Shown piece by piece: positions 29,906 through 39,285 of a stretch of 64,000 nt of DNA; the first letter of the stretch is position 1; every line of letters starts with the position of its first letter. The position numbers and the translations under genes were made by a program. Source of the stretch: Micromonospora sp. WMMA1363 (lineage in GTDB: Bacteria > Actinomycetota > Actinomycetes > Mycobacteriales > Micromonosporaceae); contig NZ_JAUALB010000001.1 in NCBI RefSeq assembly GCF_030345795.1, positions 496,001 to 560,000 of the forward strand, written 5' to 3'. The notes under the pieces are model-generated. The model had not been told where the DNA came from. It did not search any database and saw nothing but the letters and a program-made list of their open reading frames with translations.

Positions 29906-31188
29906 GTGAGGCCAGAGCAGATCGCACGGATCCAGGCCATCGACGCGGCGCACGTGTGGCATCCGTACACGGCGGTGCCGCCGGCCAGTTCGCCGTACGT
30001 GGTCGAGAGCGCCCGGGGGTGCGGCTGCGGCTCGGCGACGGGCGGGACCTGGTCGACGGGATGTCGTCCTGGTGGGCGGCGATCCACGGCTACCGGCACC
30101 CGGTGCTCGACGCGGCGGTCACCGACCAGCTCGGTCGGATGAGCCACGTGATGTTCGGCGGGCTGACCCACGAGCCCGCCGTCACCCTGGCCCGCACCCT
30201 GGTCGAGCTGGCGCCGGACGGCCTGGAGCACGTCTTCCTCGCCGACTCCGGTTCGGTGAGTGTCGAGGTGGCCGTCAAGATGTGCCTGCAGTACCAGCGG
30301 GCCACCGGGCGGCCGGAGCGCCGCCGGCTGGGCACCTGGCGTGGCGGCTACCACGGTGACACCTTTCACCCGATGAGCGTCTGCGACCCCGAGGGCGGCA
30401 TGCACCACCTGTGGGGGGACGTGCTCCCCCGGCAGGTGTTCGCCCCGGTGCCGCCGAACGGCTTCGACACGCCACCCGACCCGGCGTACGAGGCGGCGCT
30501 GGCCGACGCGGTCGCCCGGCACGCCCACGAGCTGGCCGCGGTCATCGTCGAGCCGGTCGTGCAGGGTGCCGGTGGCATGCGTTTCCACCACCCGCACTAC
30601 CTGCGGGTGCTGCGGGAGGTGACCCGCGCTCACGGGGTGCTGTTGATCTTCGACGAGATCGCCACCGGGTTCGGCCGCACCGGCGCGATGTTCGCCGCCG
30701 AGCACGCCGGCGTGGCCCCTGACGTGCTCTGTGTGGGCAAGGCGCTCACCGGGGGATACCTGACCCTGGCGGCCGCGCTCTGCACCGCGGAGATCGCCCG
30801 GGGGATCTCCGCCGCCGGGGTGTTGGCGCACGGCCCCACGTTCATGGGCAATCCGCTTGCCTGCGCCGTCGCCAACGCCTCCCTCGACCTGCTGCGGGGC
30901 GGGGACTGGCCGGCCCAGGTGGGGCGGATCGAGGCGGGCCTGCGGGCCGGTCTGGAGCCGCTGCGCGCCGCCCCGGGCGTGGCGGACGTGCGGGTACTCG
31001 GCGCCATCGGGGTGGTGCAGCTCGACCACGACGTGGATCTTCCGGCGGCCACCGCCGCCGCGGTCGGCGAGGGCGTCTGGCTGCGACCGTTCCGGGACCT
31101 AGTCTACACCATGCCGCCGTACGTCGCCGACGACGCCGACCTGGCCCGGCTCCTCGCCGGGGTCGCGGCGGCGGTGAAGGCCGGCTGA
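29906..31188 (+). pseudogene. bioA: Adenosylmethionine-8-amino-7-oxononanoate aminotransferase (BioA), frameshifted
   Basis: It would transfer the amino group of SAM to KAPA in biotin synthesis. Translation from the GTG at 29906 (AGGAAGGAG upstream) gives the family start [20 protein letters not shown] up to VVESARG. The protein then continues only in another frame ([19 protein letters not shown] onward). The break falls in a run of five Gs at 30015-30019, and six would restore the frame. Downstream everything is intact, including [20 protein letters not shown] and the PLP lysine in [13 protein letters not shown]. This is either a recent one-base deletion or a sequencing error. Other biotin genes are absent, and bioA interrupts the usual pyrD-pyrF order. 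Confidence 0.85.
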
Positions 31189-31332
31189 GCCGCCTGGTCC
31201 AGACCAGTTGGGGAGTGCGTGGGGCGGCGCGGGTCGCGCCACGCAGACGCGCCGTCAGCGGGCGCGGGGACACGCGGGCCGGCACCGCCGACCGCCGAGG
31301 AGCGCGCGGTGGCGCGCGGAGGGAGAGCTGTG

Positions 31333-32199
31333 ATGGAGAGCTTCGGCGCCCGGCTGCACCGGGCCGTGACCGAGCGGGGTCCGCTCTGTGTGGGCATCGA
31401 CCCGCACCCGGGTCTCCTCGCCCGCTGGGGTCTCGACGACGATGTGTCGGGCCTCGACCGATTCGCCGGTACCGTCGTGGACGCCCTGGGCGACCGGGTC
31501 GCTGTGGTCAAGCCCCAGTCGGCCTTCTTCGAGCGTTTCGGGGCTCGTGGCGTCGCCGTCTTAGAGTCAACTATCCGACAGTTACGAAATTGCGGCTCGA
31601 TCGTTCTGCTTGACGCCAAACGTGGGGACATCGGCTCGACCGTTGCCGCGTACGCCTCGGCGTACCTCGATCCATCGAGCCCGCTCTATGTCGACGCGGT
31701 GACGGCAAGCCCCTATCTGGGGGTCGGCGCCCTCGCTCCGATGTTCGATCTGGCCACCGCGCACGGCGGCGGCGTGTTCGTGCTGGCGCTCACCTCCAAC
31801 CCTGAGGGAGCGGCCGTGCAGCGGGCCCGCGGCTCCGACGGGCGGACCGTCGCGCAAACGGTGATCGACGAGATTTCCCAGCTCAACGCGGGTGCACGGC
31901 CGCTGGGTAGCTTCGGGTTGGTGGTCGGAGCGACGATCGGCGAGACCGGCCACGACCTCTCCTCGGTCCACGGCCCGCTGCTGGCGCCGGGGCTCGGAGC
32001 CCAGGGTGCGACCGCCGCGGACCTCCGGATCGTCTTCGGTTCCAGCGTGCCCACGGTGCTGCCGTCGTACTCCCGCGAGGTGCTGAATGCCGGCCCCGAC
32101 GTCACCGCCCTACGGGCCGCCGCGGACCGCGTGTTGGCCGACTGTCGGGCCGCCCTGGCTGGCCCCGGACTGACTGATGGCTCGGTCACTTTCGGTTGA
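31333..32199 (+). CDS. pyrF: Orotidine 5'-phosphate decarboxylase, actinobacterial type
   Basis: It decarboxylates OMP to UMP. The long group II form (288 residues) carries the catalytic segment LLDAKRGDIGSTVAAYA with the Asp/Lys network, CVGIDPHPG near the N-terminus and ASPYLGVGAL. ATG at 31333 follows GGAGGGA by about eight bases. The stretch 31561-31620 is far lower in GC than its surroundings (about half versus roughly 70 percent). It holds two TTA leucine codons at 31561 and 31582, which in actinomycetes usually depend on the bldA tRNA. The encoded residues there are family-like. Confidence 0.93.
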   Translation: MESFGARLHRAVTERGPLCVGIDPHPGLLARWGLDDDVSGLDRFAGTVVDALGDRVAVVKPQSAFFERFGARGVAVLESTIRQLRNCGSIVLLDAKRGDIGSTVAAYASAYLDPSSPLYVDAVTASPYLGVGALAPMFDLATAHGGGVFVLALTSNPEGAAVQRARGSDGRTVAQTVIDEISQLNAGARPLGSFGLVVGATIGETGHDLSSVHGPLLAPGLGAQGATAADLRIVFGSSVPTVLPSYSREVLNAGPDVTALRAAADRVLADCRAALAGPGLTDGSVTFG

Positions 32200-32346
32200 T
32201 CTTCGCGCGTCCACGTTGCCGAAAGCTCCGCTGACCGCTAGTTTTCCCCGCGCTGGGAACCACGGATCCCTTGGTTCACAGCGACACCACGTTTCACAGT
32301 GCGGCGGTGCGTCCCGCCCGTCGCGATAGGGACCTGAGGAGAACTG

Positions 32347-32664
32347 GTGCCGCTCCCGTCACTGACCCCCGAGCAGCGCGCAGCAGCGCTGGAGAAGGCC
32401 GCGGAGATCCGCAAGGCCCGTGCTGAGCTGAAGGAGCAGCTCAAGCAGGGCAAGACCACCCTCGGAGCCGTCCTCGAGCGGGCCGAGTCCGACGACGTCG
32501 TCGGCAAGCTGAAGGTGTCCGCCGTCCTGCAGGCGATGCCGGGCATCGGCAAGATCCGGGCGACCCAGATCATGGAGAAGCTGAAGATCGCCGATAGCCG
32601 GCGCCTGCGGGGCCTCGGCGAGCAGCAGCGCAAGGCCCTGCTTGGGGAGTTCGCCGCCAACTGA
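32347..32664 (+). CDS. mihF: Integration host factor, actinobacterial type (MihF/sIHF)
   Basis: The 105-residue nucleoid protein bends DNA and is needed for phage integration and chromosome condensation in actinobacteria. The helical N-terminus (TPEQRAAALEKAAEIRKARA) is followed by the helix-two-turn-helix segment (SAVLQAMPGIGKIRATQIME). GTG start with GAGGAGAA upstream. The conserved neighbours pyrF upstream and gmk-rpoZ downstream confirm the assignment. The 147-base gap upstream probably holds its promoter. Confidence 0.95.
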   Translation: MPLPSLTPEQRAAALEKAAEIRKARAELKEQLKQGKTTLGAVLERAESDDVVGKLKVSAVLQAMPGIGKIRATQIMEKLKIADSRRLRGLGEQQRKALLGEFAAN

Positions 32665-32690
32665 GGCCGGCAGCCGTGTAGAAACAAGCA

Positions 32691-33224
32691 GTGAGCACGG
32701 ATGGCGAGACGCGCCCGGCGGCCCGGCTCACTGTCCTGACCGGGTCCTCGGGCGCCGGCCGGGACGGTGTCGCCGCGCTGGTCCGGGCGCGTTCTCCCGC
32801 CGTGTGGGCGCCGGTTCCGGTGACCACCCGGCCCCGACGCGACAACGAGGTGGACGGGGCCGACCGGGTCTTCCTCGCCTCCGCAGAGTTCGACCGGCTG
32901 CTCGCGGCCGGCAGCCTGCTGGAGTGGAGCCGGATGGGCCCGCACCGGCGCGGCACGCCGTCCGAGCCGCTGCGGACCCGGCTGGCCGCCGGTGATCCCG
33001 TCCTGCTCCCGCTCGACCTGGCCGGCGCGCTGTTGGTCCGGGCGGCGGTGCCGGACGCCCGGCTGGTCCTGCTGTATCCGCCCGGCGACGTCCCGGATCC
33101 GGTCACCGCGGCGCTCGTCGAACACTCCGTAGTACATGACCTGACCGAGCGGGTCGTGGACAAGCTGGTAGGATTGTTCGGTTCTTCTTTCCTGACTCCG
33201 GCCCGACCGCGCGTGCGCGGTTGA
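32691..33224 (+). CDS. gmk: Degenerate guanylate kinase homologue
   Basis: By position and by VTTRPRRDNEVDGADRVFL this is a guanylate kinase homologue (GMP to GDP). Several key positions are changed. The P-loop reads GSSGAGRDG with Arg24 in place of the ATP-binding Lys. The GMP-site Tyr of YGT is replaced (RRGT), and the E-x-D-x-QG motif is L-x-D-x-AG. The lid and following Arg-rich region expected after VLLYPPGD are largely missing, so the protein is only 177 residues rather than about 190-210. It may be an inactive or altered paralogue, with the true enzyme elsewhere. GTG start, with TAGAAA six bases upstream. Confidence 0.75.
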   Translation: MSTDGETRPAARLTVLTGSSGAGRDGVAALVRARSPAVWAPVPVTTRPRRDNEVDGADRVFLASAEFDRLLAAGSLLEWSRMGPHRRGTPSEPLRTRLAAGDPVLLPLDLAGALLVRAAVPDARLVLLYPPGDVPDPVTAALVEHSVVHDLTERVVDKLVGLFGSSFLTPARPRVRG

Positions 33225-33267
33225 CCGCCGGCACCGCGAGCGGTGTGAATGACGCAGAGGTCAACAC

Positions 33268-33534
33268 GTGGGATCCATCGCCACCAACCCCGAGGGCATC
33301 ACCAACCCGCCGATCGACGAGCTTCTCGAGAAGACCACGTCGAAGTACGCGCTGGTCATCTTCGCCGCCAAGCGCGCCCGACAGGTCAACGCCTACTACA
33401 ACCAGCTCGGTGAGGGCCTGCTGGAGTATGTCGGCCCGCTGGTCGAGACCACTCCGCAGGAGAAGCCGCTCTCCATCGCCATGCGCGAGATCAACGCGGG
33501 CCTGCTCACCGCCGAGCCAACCGACCAGCCGTAA
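33268..33534 (+). CDS. rpoZ: DNA-directed RNA polymerase omega subunit
   Basis: The 88-residue subunit stabilises RNA polymerase assembly. The omega signature is clear: [20 protein letters not shown] then [19 protein letters not shown], ending in [17 protein letters not shown] start at 33268. It sits between gmk and coaBC, the conserved actinobacterial order. Confidence 0.95.
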   Translation: MGSIATNPEGITNPPIDELLEKTTSKYALVIFAAKRARQVNAYYNQLGEGLLEYVGPLVETTPQEKPLSIAMREINAGLLTAEPTDQP

Positions 33535-33548
33535 CCCGCAGCGCGCCG

Positions 33549-34757
33549 ATGCCCCCCCGGATCGTCCTCGGGGTCGGCGGCGGGATCGCCGCGTACAAGG
33601 CGTGCGAGCTGCTGCGGCTCTTCACCGAGTCGGGCCACCGGGTCCGGGTCGTCCCGACCGCGTCGGCGCTCCGCTTCGTCGGGGCGCCGACCTGGGCTGC
33701 CCTGTCCGGGCAGCCGGTCGCCGACGACGTCTGGTCCGACGTCCACGACGTGCCCCACGTCCGGCTCGGCCAACAGGCGGACCTCGTGGTCGTGGCGCCG
33801 GCGACCGCCGACTTGCTCGGCAAGGCCGCCCATGGGCTCGCCGACGACCTGCTCACCAACACGCTGCTCACCGCCCGCTGTCCGGTGCTCCTGGCACCCG
33901 CGATGCACACCGAGATGTGGGAGCACCCGGCCACGGTGACCAACGTCGCGACACTGCGGGCCCGCGGTGTCCGGGTCATCGAGCCGGCGGTCGGCCGGCT
34001 CACCGGCGCGGACAGCGGCAAGGGGCGGCTGCCCGACCCGGCGGAGATCTTCGCCGTCGCCCGGCGCGCTCTCGCCCGCGGCGTCACCGCCCCGGCGGAC
34101 CTGATCGGCCGGCACGTCGTGGTCACCGCCGGCGGCACCCGGGAGCCCCTGGACCCGGTGCGCTTCCTCGGCAACCGCTCCTCGGGCAAGCAGGGGTACG
34201 CGTTCGCCCGTACCGCCGTGGCGCGGGGCGCGCGGGTCACCCTCATCTCGGCTAATGTCGGGCTGCCCGAGCCGGCCGGAGTCGATCTGATGCGGGTCGG
34301 CACGACGGGTGAGCTGCGTGAGGCCACGATCGAGGCAGCCGTCGACGCGGACGCGGTGGTCATGGCGGCGGCTCCGGCCGATTTCCGTCCGGCGACCTAC
34401 GCGACTGGCAAAATCAAGAAGTCGGACGACGGCAGCGCGCCCACCATCGAACTCGTCACGAACCCGGACATCGCCGCCGAGCTCGGCCAACGCCGTCGCC
34501 CGGAGCAGGTGCTGGTGGTGTTCGCCGCGGAAACCGGCGACGCCGAGGCCAACGGCCGGGCCAAGCTCGCCCGTAAGCGGGCGGACCTCATCGTCATCAA
34601 CGAGGTCGGTCCGGACAAGGTCTTCGGCGCCGAGACCAACGCGGCTACCGTCATCGGTGCGGACGGCTCGGTCAGCCAGCTGCCCGAGCGGTCCAAGGAG
34701 GACCTCGCCGACGGCGTGTGGGATCTCGTCGTCGCCCGGCTCGCCGTCCGTTCCTGA
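33549..34757 (+). CDS. coaBC: Bifunctional phosphopantothenoylcysteine decarboxylase / phosphopantothenate-cysteine ligase
   Basis: It carries out two consecutive coenzyme A steps. The N-terminal flavoprotein CoaC half has LGVGGGIAAYKACELLRLF and APAMHTEMWEHPA. The CoaB half starts near residue 190 with VVTAGGTREPLDPVRFLGN and the dimer/ATP motif NRSSGKQGYAFA, plus ADFRP and the lysines of TGKIKK. 402 residues is complete. The ATG is 14 bases after rpoZ. Confidence 0.95.
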   Translation: MPPRIVLGVGGGIAAYKACELLRLFTESGHRVRVVPTASALRFVGAPTWAALSGQPVADDVWSDVHDVPHVRLGQQADLVVVAPATADLLGKAAHGLADDLLTNTLLTARCPVLLAPAMHTEMWEHPATVTNVATLRARGVRVIEPAVGRLTGADSGKGRLPDPAEIFAVARRALARGVTAPADLIGRHVVVTAGGTREPLDPVRFLGNRSSGKQGYAFARTAVARGARVTLISANVGLPEPAGVDLMRVGTTGELREATIEAAVDADAVVMAAAPADFRPATYATGKIKKSDDGSAPTIELVTNPDIAAELGQRRRPEQVLVVFAAETGDAEANGRAKLARKRADLIVINEVGPDKVFGAETNAATVIGADGSVSQLPERSKEDLADGVWDLVVARLAVRS

Positions 34758-34806
34758 CGGCTGGTATCGGGCACGACCGAAGGGGCCAACGCCGGACGCG
34801 GGTGAC

Positions 34807-34812
34807 TAAACT
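34807..34812 (+). promoter_or_regulatory. Putative -10 box of metK
   Basis: TAAACT lies in GACTAAACT, about 34 bases before the GTG start. A short leader with AGGAG just before the start follows. No SAM riboswitch structure is visible. Confidence 0.35.
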
Positions 34813-34845
34813 GCCGCGGAACGACGTCCACAACTTAGGAGTGCC

Positions 34846-36039
34846 GTGACACGCCGCCTCTTCACTTCCGAATCGGTCACGGAAGGCCACCCCGACAAGA
34901 TCGCTGATCAGATCAGTGACGGCATTCTCGATGCGCTCCTCGCGGAGGATCCGCGTAGCCGGGTCGCGGTGGAGACGTTGATCACGACTGGTCAGGTGCA
35001 TATTGCGGGTGAGGTGACCACGAAGGCGTATGCCGACATCCCGGCGATCGTGCGTCGGACGATCTTGGAGATCGGGTATGACTCGTCGAAGAAGGGTTTT
35101 GATGGTGCCTCGTGTGGGGTGAGTGTGTCGATTGGGGCACAATCGGCTGATATCGCACAGGGGGTGGACAACGCCTTCGAGTTGCGGACGGGTGGCTCGG
35201 AGAGTGCGTTGGATGCGCAGGGTGCCGGTGATCAGGGGATGATGTTCGGTTTTGCGTGTTCGGAGACGCCGGAGTTGATGCCGCTGCCGATCGCGTTGGC
35301 GCATCGTCTGTCGCGGCGTTTGTCGCAGGTGCGGAAGGACGGTACGGTTCCGTATCTGCGTCCGGATGGTAAGACGCAGGTGACGGTCGAGTATGCGGGG
35401 TTGCGGCCGGTTCGGTTGAACACGGTGGTGGTGTCGTCGCAGCATGCGGCGGATATCTCGTTGGAGTCGTTGCTGACGCCGGATGTTCGTGATCATGTGA
35501 TCGGGCCGGAGGTGGAGAGTCTCGGTTTGGATACCGAGGGTTACCGGTTGTTGGTGAATCCGACGGGTCGGTTCGAGATCGGTGGTCCGATGGGGGATGC
35601 GGGTCTGACCGGTCGGAAGATCATCGTGGATACCTATGGTGGGTATGCGCGGCATGGTGGTGGGGCGTTCTCGGGTAAGGATCCGTCGAAAGTGGATCGG
35701 TCGGGGGCGTACGCGATGCGGTGGGTGGCGAAGAACGTGGTCGCTGCGGGGCTGGCGGAGCGGTGCGAGGCGCAGGTGGCGTATGCGATCGGTAAGGCGC
35801 ATCCGGTGAGTTTGTTCGTCGAGACGTTCGGTACGGAGACGGTGCCCGTGGAGCGGATCGAGCAGGCGGTGTTGGAGGTGTTCGATCTGCGGCCGGCGGC
35901 GATCATCCGGGATCTGAACCTGATGCGGCCGATTTACGCGCAGACCGCGGCGTATGGGCACTTTGGTCGGGAGTTGCCTGACTTCACGTGGGAGAGCACC
36001 GACCGCGCCGCAGACCTCAAGTCGGTAGCGAAAGCCTGA
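34846..36039 (+). CDS. metK: S-adenosylmethionine synthetase
   Basis: It makes SAM from methionine and ATP. The start [19 protein letters not shown], the loop [12 protein letters not shown] and the C-terminal [20 protein letters not shown] are intact in a protein of 397 residues. The GTG follows an AGGAG. From about 34990 to 35960 the codon use differs sharply from its neighbours. Third positions are mostly G or T (GTG, TTG, TCG, GGT, GAT) rather than C, and GC is lower, while both ends of the gene look normal. This suggests that the interior was replaced from another lineage. The same bias creates a long but meaningless antisense ORF. Confidence 0.95.
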   Translation: MTRRLFTSESVTEGHPDKIADQISDGILDALLAEDPRSRVAVETLITTGQVHIAGEVTTKAYADIPAIVRRTILEIGYDSSKKGFDGASCGVSVSIGAQSADIAQGVDNAFELRTGGSESALDAQGAGDQGMMFGFACSETPELMPLPIALAHRLSRRLSQVRKDGTVPYLRPDGKTQVTVEYAGLRPVRLNTVVVSSQHAADISLESLLTPDVRDHVIGPEVESLGLDTEGYRLLVNPTGRFEIGGPMGDAGLTGRKIIVDTYGGYARHGGGAFSGKDPSKVDRSGAYAMRWVAKNVVAAGLAERCEAQVAYAIGKAHPVSLFVETFGTETVPVERIEQAVLEVFDLRPAAIIRDLNLMRPIYAQTAAYGHFGRELPDFTWESTDRAADLKSVAKA

Positions 36040-37999
36040 GCGGCACCACGCGCGGCGACCGGCGACCCGCCGAGGGGTCGCCGGTCGCTCGCGTCTGCGT
36101 CGACGTTCCCCTGGCCCACCTGGACCGTCCGTTCGACTACCTGGTGCCAGCGGCCCTGGACGCCGAGGCCCTCCCCGGCACCCGGGTGCGGGTCCGCTTC
36201 GCCGGACAGGTCGTCGACGGCTGGCTGCTGGAGCGGGTCGATGCCTCCGAGCACCCTCGGCTCTCGTACCTGGAGAAGGTCGTCTCCCCGGAACCGGTGC
36301 TGGCGCCGGAGATCGCGCGGCTGGCGCGCTCGGTCGCCGACCGGTACGCCGGCAGCCTCGCCGACGTGCTGCGCCTCGCCGTTCCACCCCGGCACGCCCG
36401 GTGGAGAAGGAACCGCACCAGCCGCCCGAGCCGGGCGAATCCCCGGCCGCCCTGGACGGCTGGCGTGACTACCCCGCCGGTCCGGCCCTGCTGCGGGCGT
36501 TCGCCGAGGGCCGGGCTGCCCGGGCGGTCTGGTCCGCGCTGCCCGGCGAGGCCTGGCCCGCCCGCTACGCCGAAGCGGTTGCCGCAGTCGTCGCGGGTGG
36601 TCGGGGCGCTGTCGTGGTGGTCGCCGACACCCGCGACCTCGACCGGCTCGACACGGCGCTGGCCGCAGCCCTCGGCCCCGACCAGCACGTGCGGCTCACC
36701 GCCGCGCTCGGCCCGGCCCGGCGGTACCGGGCCTTTCTCGCTGCCCGGCGCGGCGACGTCCCCGTGGTGATCGGCACCCGGGCGGCCATGTTCGCCCCGG
36801 TGCCCAGGCTCGGTTTGGTCGCCATCTGGGACGACGGTGACGACCTGCACGCCGAACCCCGGGCCCCGTATCCGCACGCCCGCGAGGTGCTGCTCACCCG
36901 CGCTCAGCTCGCCGACGCCGCGGCTCTGGTCGGCGGCTACACCCGCACCGCCGAGGGGCAGCTGCTGATCGAGACCGGGTGGGCCCGGGGGGTCGTGGCC
37001 GACCGGGCCACGGTGCGCGCCCGGATGCCGGCGATCGTGCCCACCGGCGACGATCCGCAGCTGGCCCGCGACCCCGGGGCGGCCACCGCCCGGTTGCCCA
37101 GCCTCACCTGGACCACCGCCCGCGCCGCACTGCGCGCCGACGCGCCGGTCCTGGTCCAGGTGCCCCGTCGCGGCTACCTGCCCTCGGTGGCCTGCGTCAC
37201 CTGCCGCGCCCCGGCCCGCTGTCCGCAGTGTGCCGGGCCCCTCGCGCTCCCGTCGGCGCGGGGTGCCCCCGCCTGTCGCTGGTGCGGGCGCGTGGCCGCC
37301 GCGTACGCCTGTCCGGAGTGCGGCGGGCGGCGCCTGCGCGCCTCGGTCACCGGTGCCCGGCGTACCGCCGAGGAACTGGGTCGGGCCTTCCCCGACGTGC
37401 CGGTACGGACCTCCGGCCGGGACGAGGTGCTCGCGGCCGTCCCCGGTGGCGCCGGCCTCGTCATCGCCACCCCCGGCGCCGAACCGGTGGCCGACGGCGG
37501 CTACGGTGCCGTGCTGCTGCTCGATTCGTGGGCCCTGCTCACCCGGGCCGACCTGCGGGCGGGTGAGGAAGCGCTGCGGCGCTGGCTCGCCGCCGCCGCG
37601 CTGGCCCGGCCCGCGGCGGCCGGCGGCCGGGTCGTGGTGGTCGCCGACGGCGCGCTGGCCCCGGTGCAGGCGCTGCTGCGCTGGGACGCGGGCTGGTTCG
37701 CCGCCCGGGAACTGGCCGAACGCCGGGAACTGGGCTTTCCTCCGGCGGTGCGGATGGCCAGCGTCACCGGATCGCCCGCGGCCGTCGCCGACCTGCTCGC
37801 CGAGGCCCGCCTGCCGCAGGGGGCCGAGGTGCTCGGCCCGGTCCCCGCCGACGGTGAGCGGGAGCGGATGCTGGTCCGGGTGTCCCGGGCCCGGGCCGCC
37901 GCCCTGGCCGGGGCACTGCACACGGCGGCTGGGGTGCGCGCCGCCCGCAAGGCCGCCGACCCGGTCCGGCTCCAGGTCGACCCGCTGACCCTGTTCTGA
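35988..37999 (+). pseudogene. priA: Primosomal protein N' (PriA, actinobacterial helicase-less type), frameshifted
   Basis: PriA directs replication restart. The N-terminal DNA-binding part (VARVCVDVPLAHLDRPFDYL up to VPPRHAR) is read in one frame and the rest (VEKEPHQPPEPGESP to VDPLTLF) in another. The break is at 36400-36401, where CCCGG should be CCCGGG; one missing G explains it. The remainder is complete, with eight cysteines in four CxxC pairs that bind zinc (CVTCRAPARCPQCAG, CRWCG, CPECGG). No Walker A motif exists, as is normal for actinobacterial PriA. The only usual start in the first frame is the GTG at 35988, inside metK. A sequencing error is as likely as a true mutation. Confidence 0.85.
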
Positions 38000-38212
38000 C
38001 CCACCGGCCCAGGCGACTTTGCGACGGGAAGCCGTAACGGTCCGTGACCGAAGTGGCAATGTCGGACACGCTGTGTGGGTGTAGGTGGGGATCCGGGTGA
38101 TAGCATCGCCCGTCATGTCGAGGTGCCCGGGTAGCGCGACGGTGACGGGAGCGCCTCGGTGCGGCGCGACGTCGATGAGCACAATCAGCCGGTGATCAGG
38201 GGTGGACCAGTC

Positions 38213-39196
38213 GTGACCGTTCCTCAGTCGATCGTCTTCAACGGTGACCTCGGCAGCGGCAAGAGCACCGTCTCCGTGGAAATCGCCAAACGTCTCGGCA
38301 TGCGCCGGGTCAGCGTCGGCGACCTCTACCGGCAGATGGCACAGGAGCGGCGGATGACCGCCCTCCAGCTCAACCTGCACGCGGAGTTGGACCAGGCCGT
38401 CGACGGCTACGTCGACCAACTCCAGCGGGACATCGCGGCCTCCGGCGAGCGGCTGGTGATGGACTCCCGGCTGGCCTGGCACTTCTTCACCGACGCGCTC
38501 AAGGTGCACATGATCACCGAGCCGGGCGAGGCGGCCCGACGGGTGCTGCTGCGGCCCTCCGGCCCCGCCGAGAGCTACACCTCGCTGGGGGAGGCAAAGG
38601 CCAAGCTCATGGAACGCAGCGAGAGCGAGCGGGGCCGGTTCATCGTCCGCTACGGCGTGGACAAGGCCCGACTGCGTAACTACGACCTCATCTGCGACAC
38701 CACCCGGGCCGCCGCCGAGGAGGTGATCGCGCACATCATCGACGTGTACGAGGGCCGGCTCGGTGCCGACGTGCTGCGGGAGGCTCCGCCGCTCTTGCTG
38801 CTCGACCCGGCCCGGGTCTATCCGACCGAGGACGTCGCGGCCCTGCGTGACCTGTGGGACGGCGCGTTCGTCGGTGATGTCGCCGCCGCCGGCGACGAGG
38901 CGCTGGAGCCGCTGCGGATCGGCTACACCGGCGAGTACTTCTTTGTCATCGACGGGCATCGTCGGCTCAGCGCCGCGCTCCAGCGCGGGTTCCGGCTGGT
39001 GCCCGCCCGGCTGGTGGCCGAGGTGGAGGAGCCGGTCGTCGGCGGGATGAGCGCGATCGACTACTTCGCCACCCAGGTGCGGCCCAGCCTGATCCACGAC
39101 TGGGAGGCCGCCCACAAGATCGAGCTACCGCTGCCGGAGCACGCGCTGCTGGGCGGAAGCGCGGTGCTGGCGGGGGAGCCCGGCGCCGGCGCCTGA
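38213..39196 (+). CDS. P-loop (d)CMP kinase-like domain fused to a ParB/sulfiredoxin-like domain
   Basis: The N-terminal domain is a P-loop kinase resembling cytidylate kinase: FNGDLGSGKST at residues 9-19, RVSVGDLYRQMA, and MDSRLAWHFFTDALKVHMI. From about residue 200 a second domain contains FVIDGHRRLSAALQRGFR, a GHRR motif like that of ParB N-terminal and sulfiredoxin folds, where it binds nucleotide phosphates. I cannot name the substrate. The GTG at 38213 has GGGGTGGA six bases upstream; GTG codons at 38159 and 38192 are alternatives. It is a single gene between priA and a P450, with a 213-base non-coding stretch ahead. Confidence 0.65.
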   Translation: MTVPQSIVFNGDLGSGKSTVSVEIAKRLGMRRVSVGDLYRQMAQERRMTALQLNLHAELDQAVDGYVDQLQRDIAASGERLVMDSRLAWHFFTDALKVHMITEPGEAARRVLLRPSGPAESYTSLGEAKAKLMERSESERGRFIVRYGVDKARLRNYDLICDTTRAAAEEVIAHIIDVYEGRLGADVLREAPPLLLLDPARVYPTEDVAALRDLWDGAFVGDVAAAGDEALEPLRIGYTGEYFFVIDGHRRLSAALQRGFRLVPARLVAEVEEPVVGGMSAIDYFATQVRPSLIHDWEAAHKIELPLPEHALLGGSAVLAGEPGAGA

Positions 39197-39285
39197 GGCG
39201 TACCCACGGTCCGGACGGGTTCGCGGTTCGTGGCGGCGGCGCGCATGATGGAGGCTTCGACGCTCTTCGACCCGGGAGGTCGGCC

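Noticed and set aside
27473..29962. 829-residue minus-strand ORF across carB and pyrD
   Set aside because: It is antisense to intact conserved enzymes and has no recognisable domain.
34757..34846. SAM riboswitch before metK
   Set aside because: The 89-base gap holds a simple -10 box and ribosome binding site; no aptamer-like conserved blocks or stems are seen.
34672..36387. 571-residue minus-strand ORF over metK
   Set aside because: It is antisense to a conserved gene. It is open only because metK uses G/T-ending codons, and the translation is His/Arg-rich nonsense with no start support.
36137..39115. 992-residue minus-strand ORF across priA and the kinase fusion
   Set aside because: It crosses two conserved plus-strand genes. 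Its composition (Gly/Arg/Val/Pro) is that of a high-GC shadow frame.
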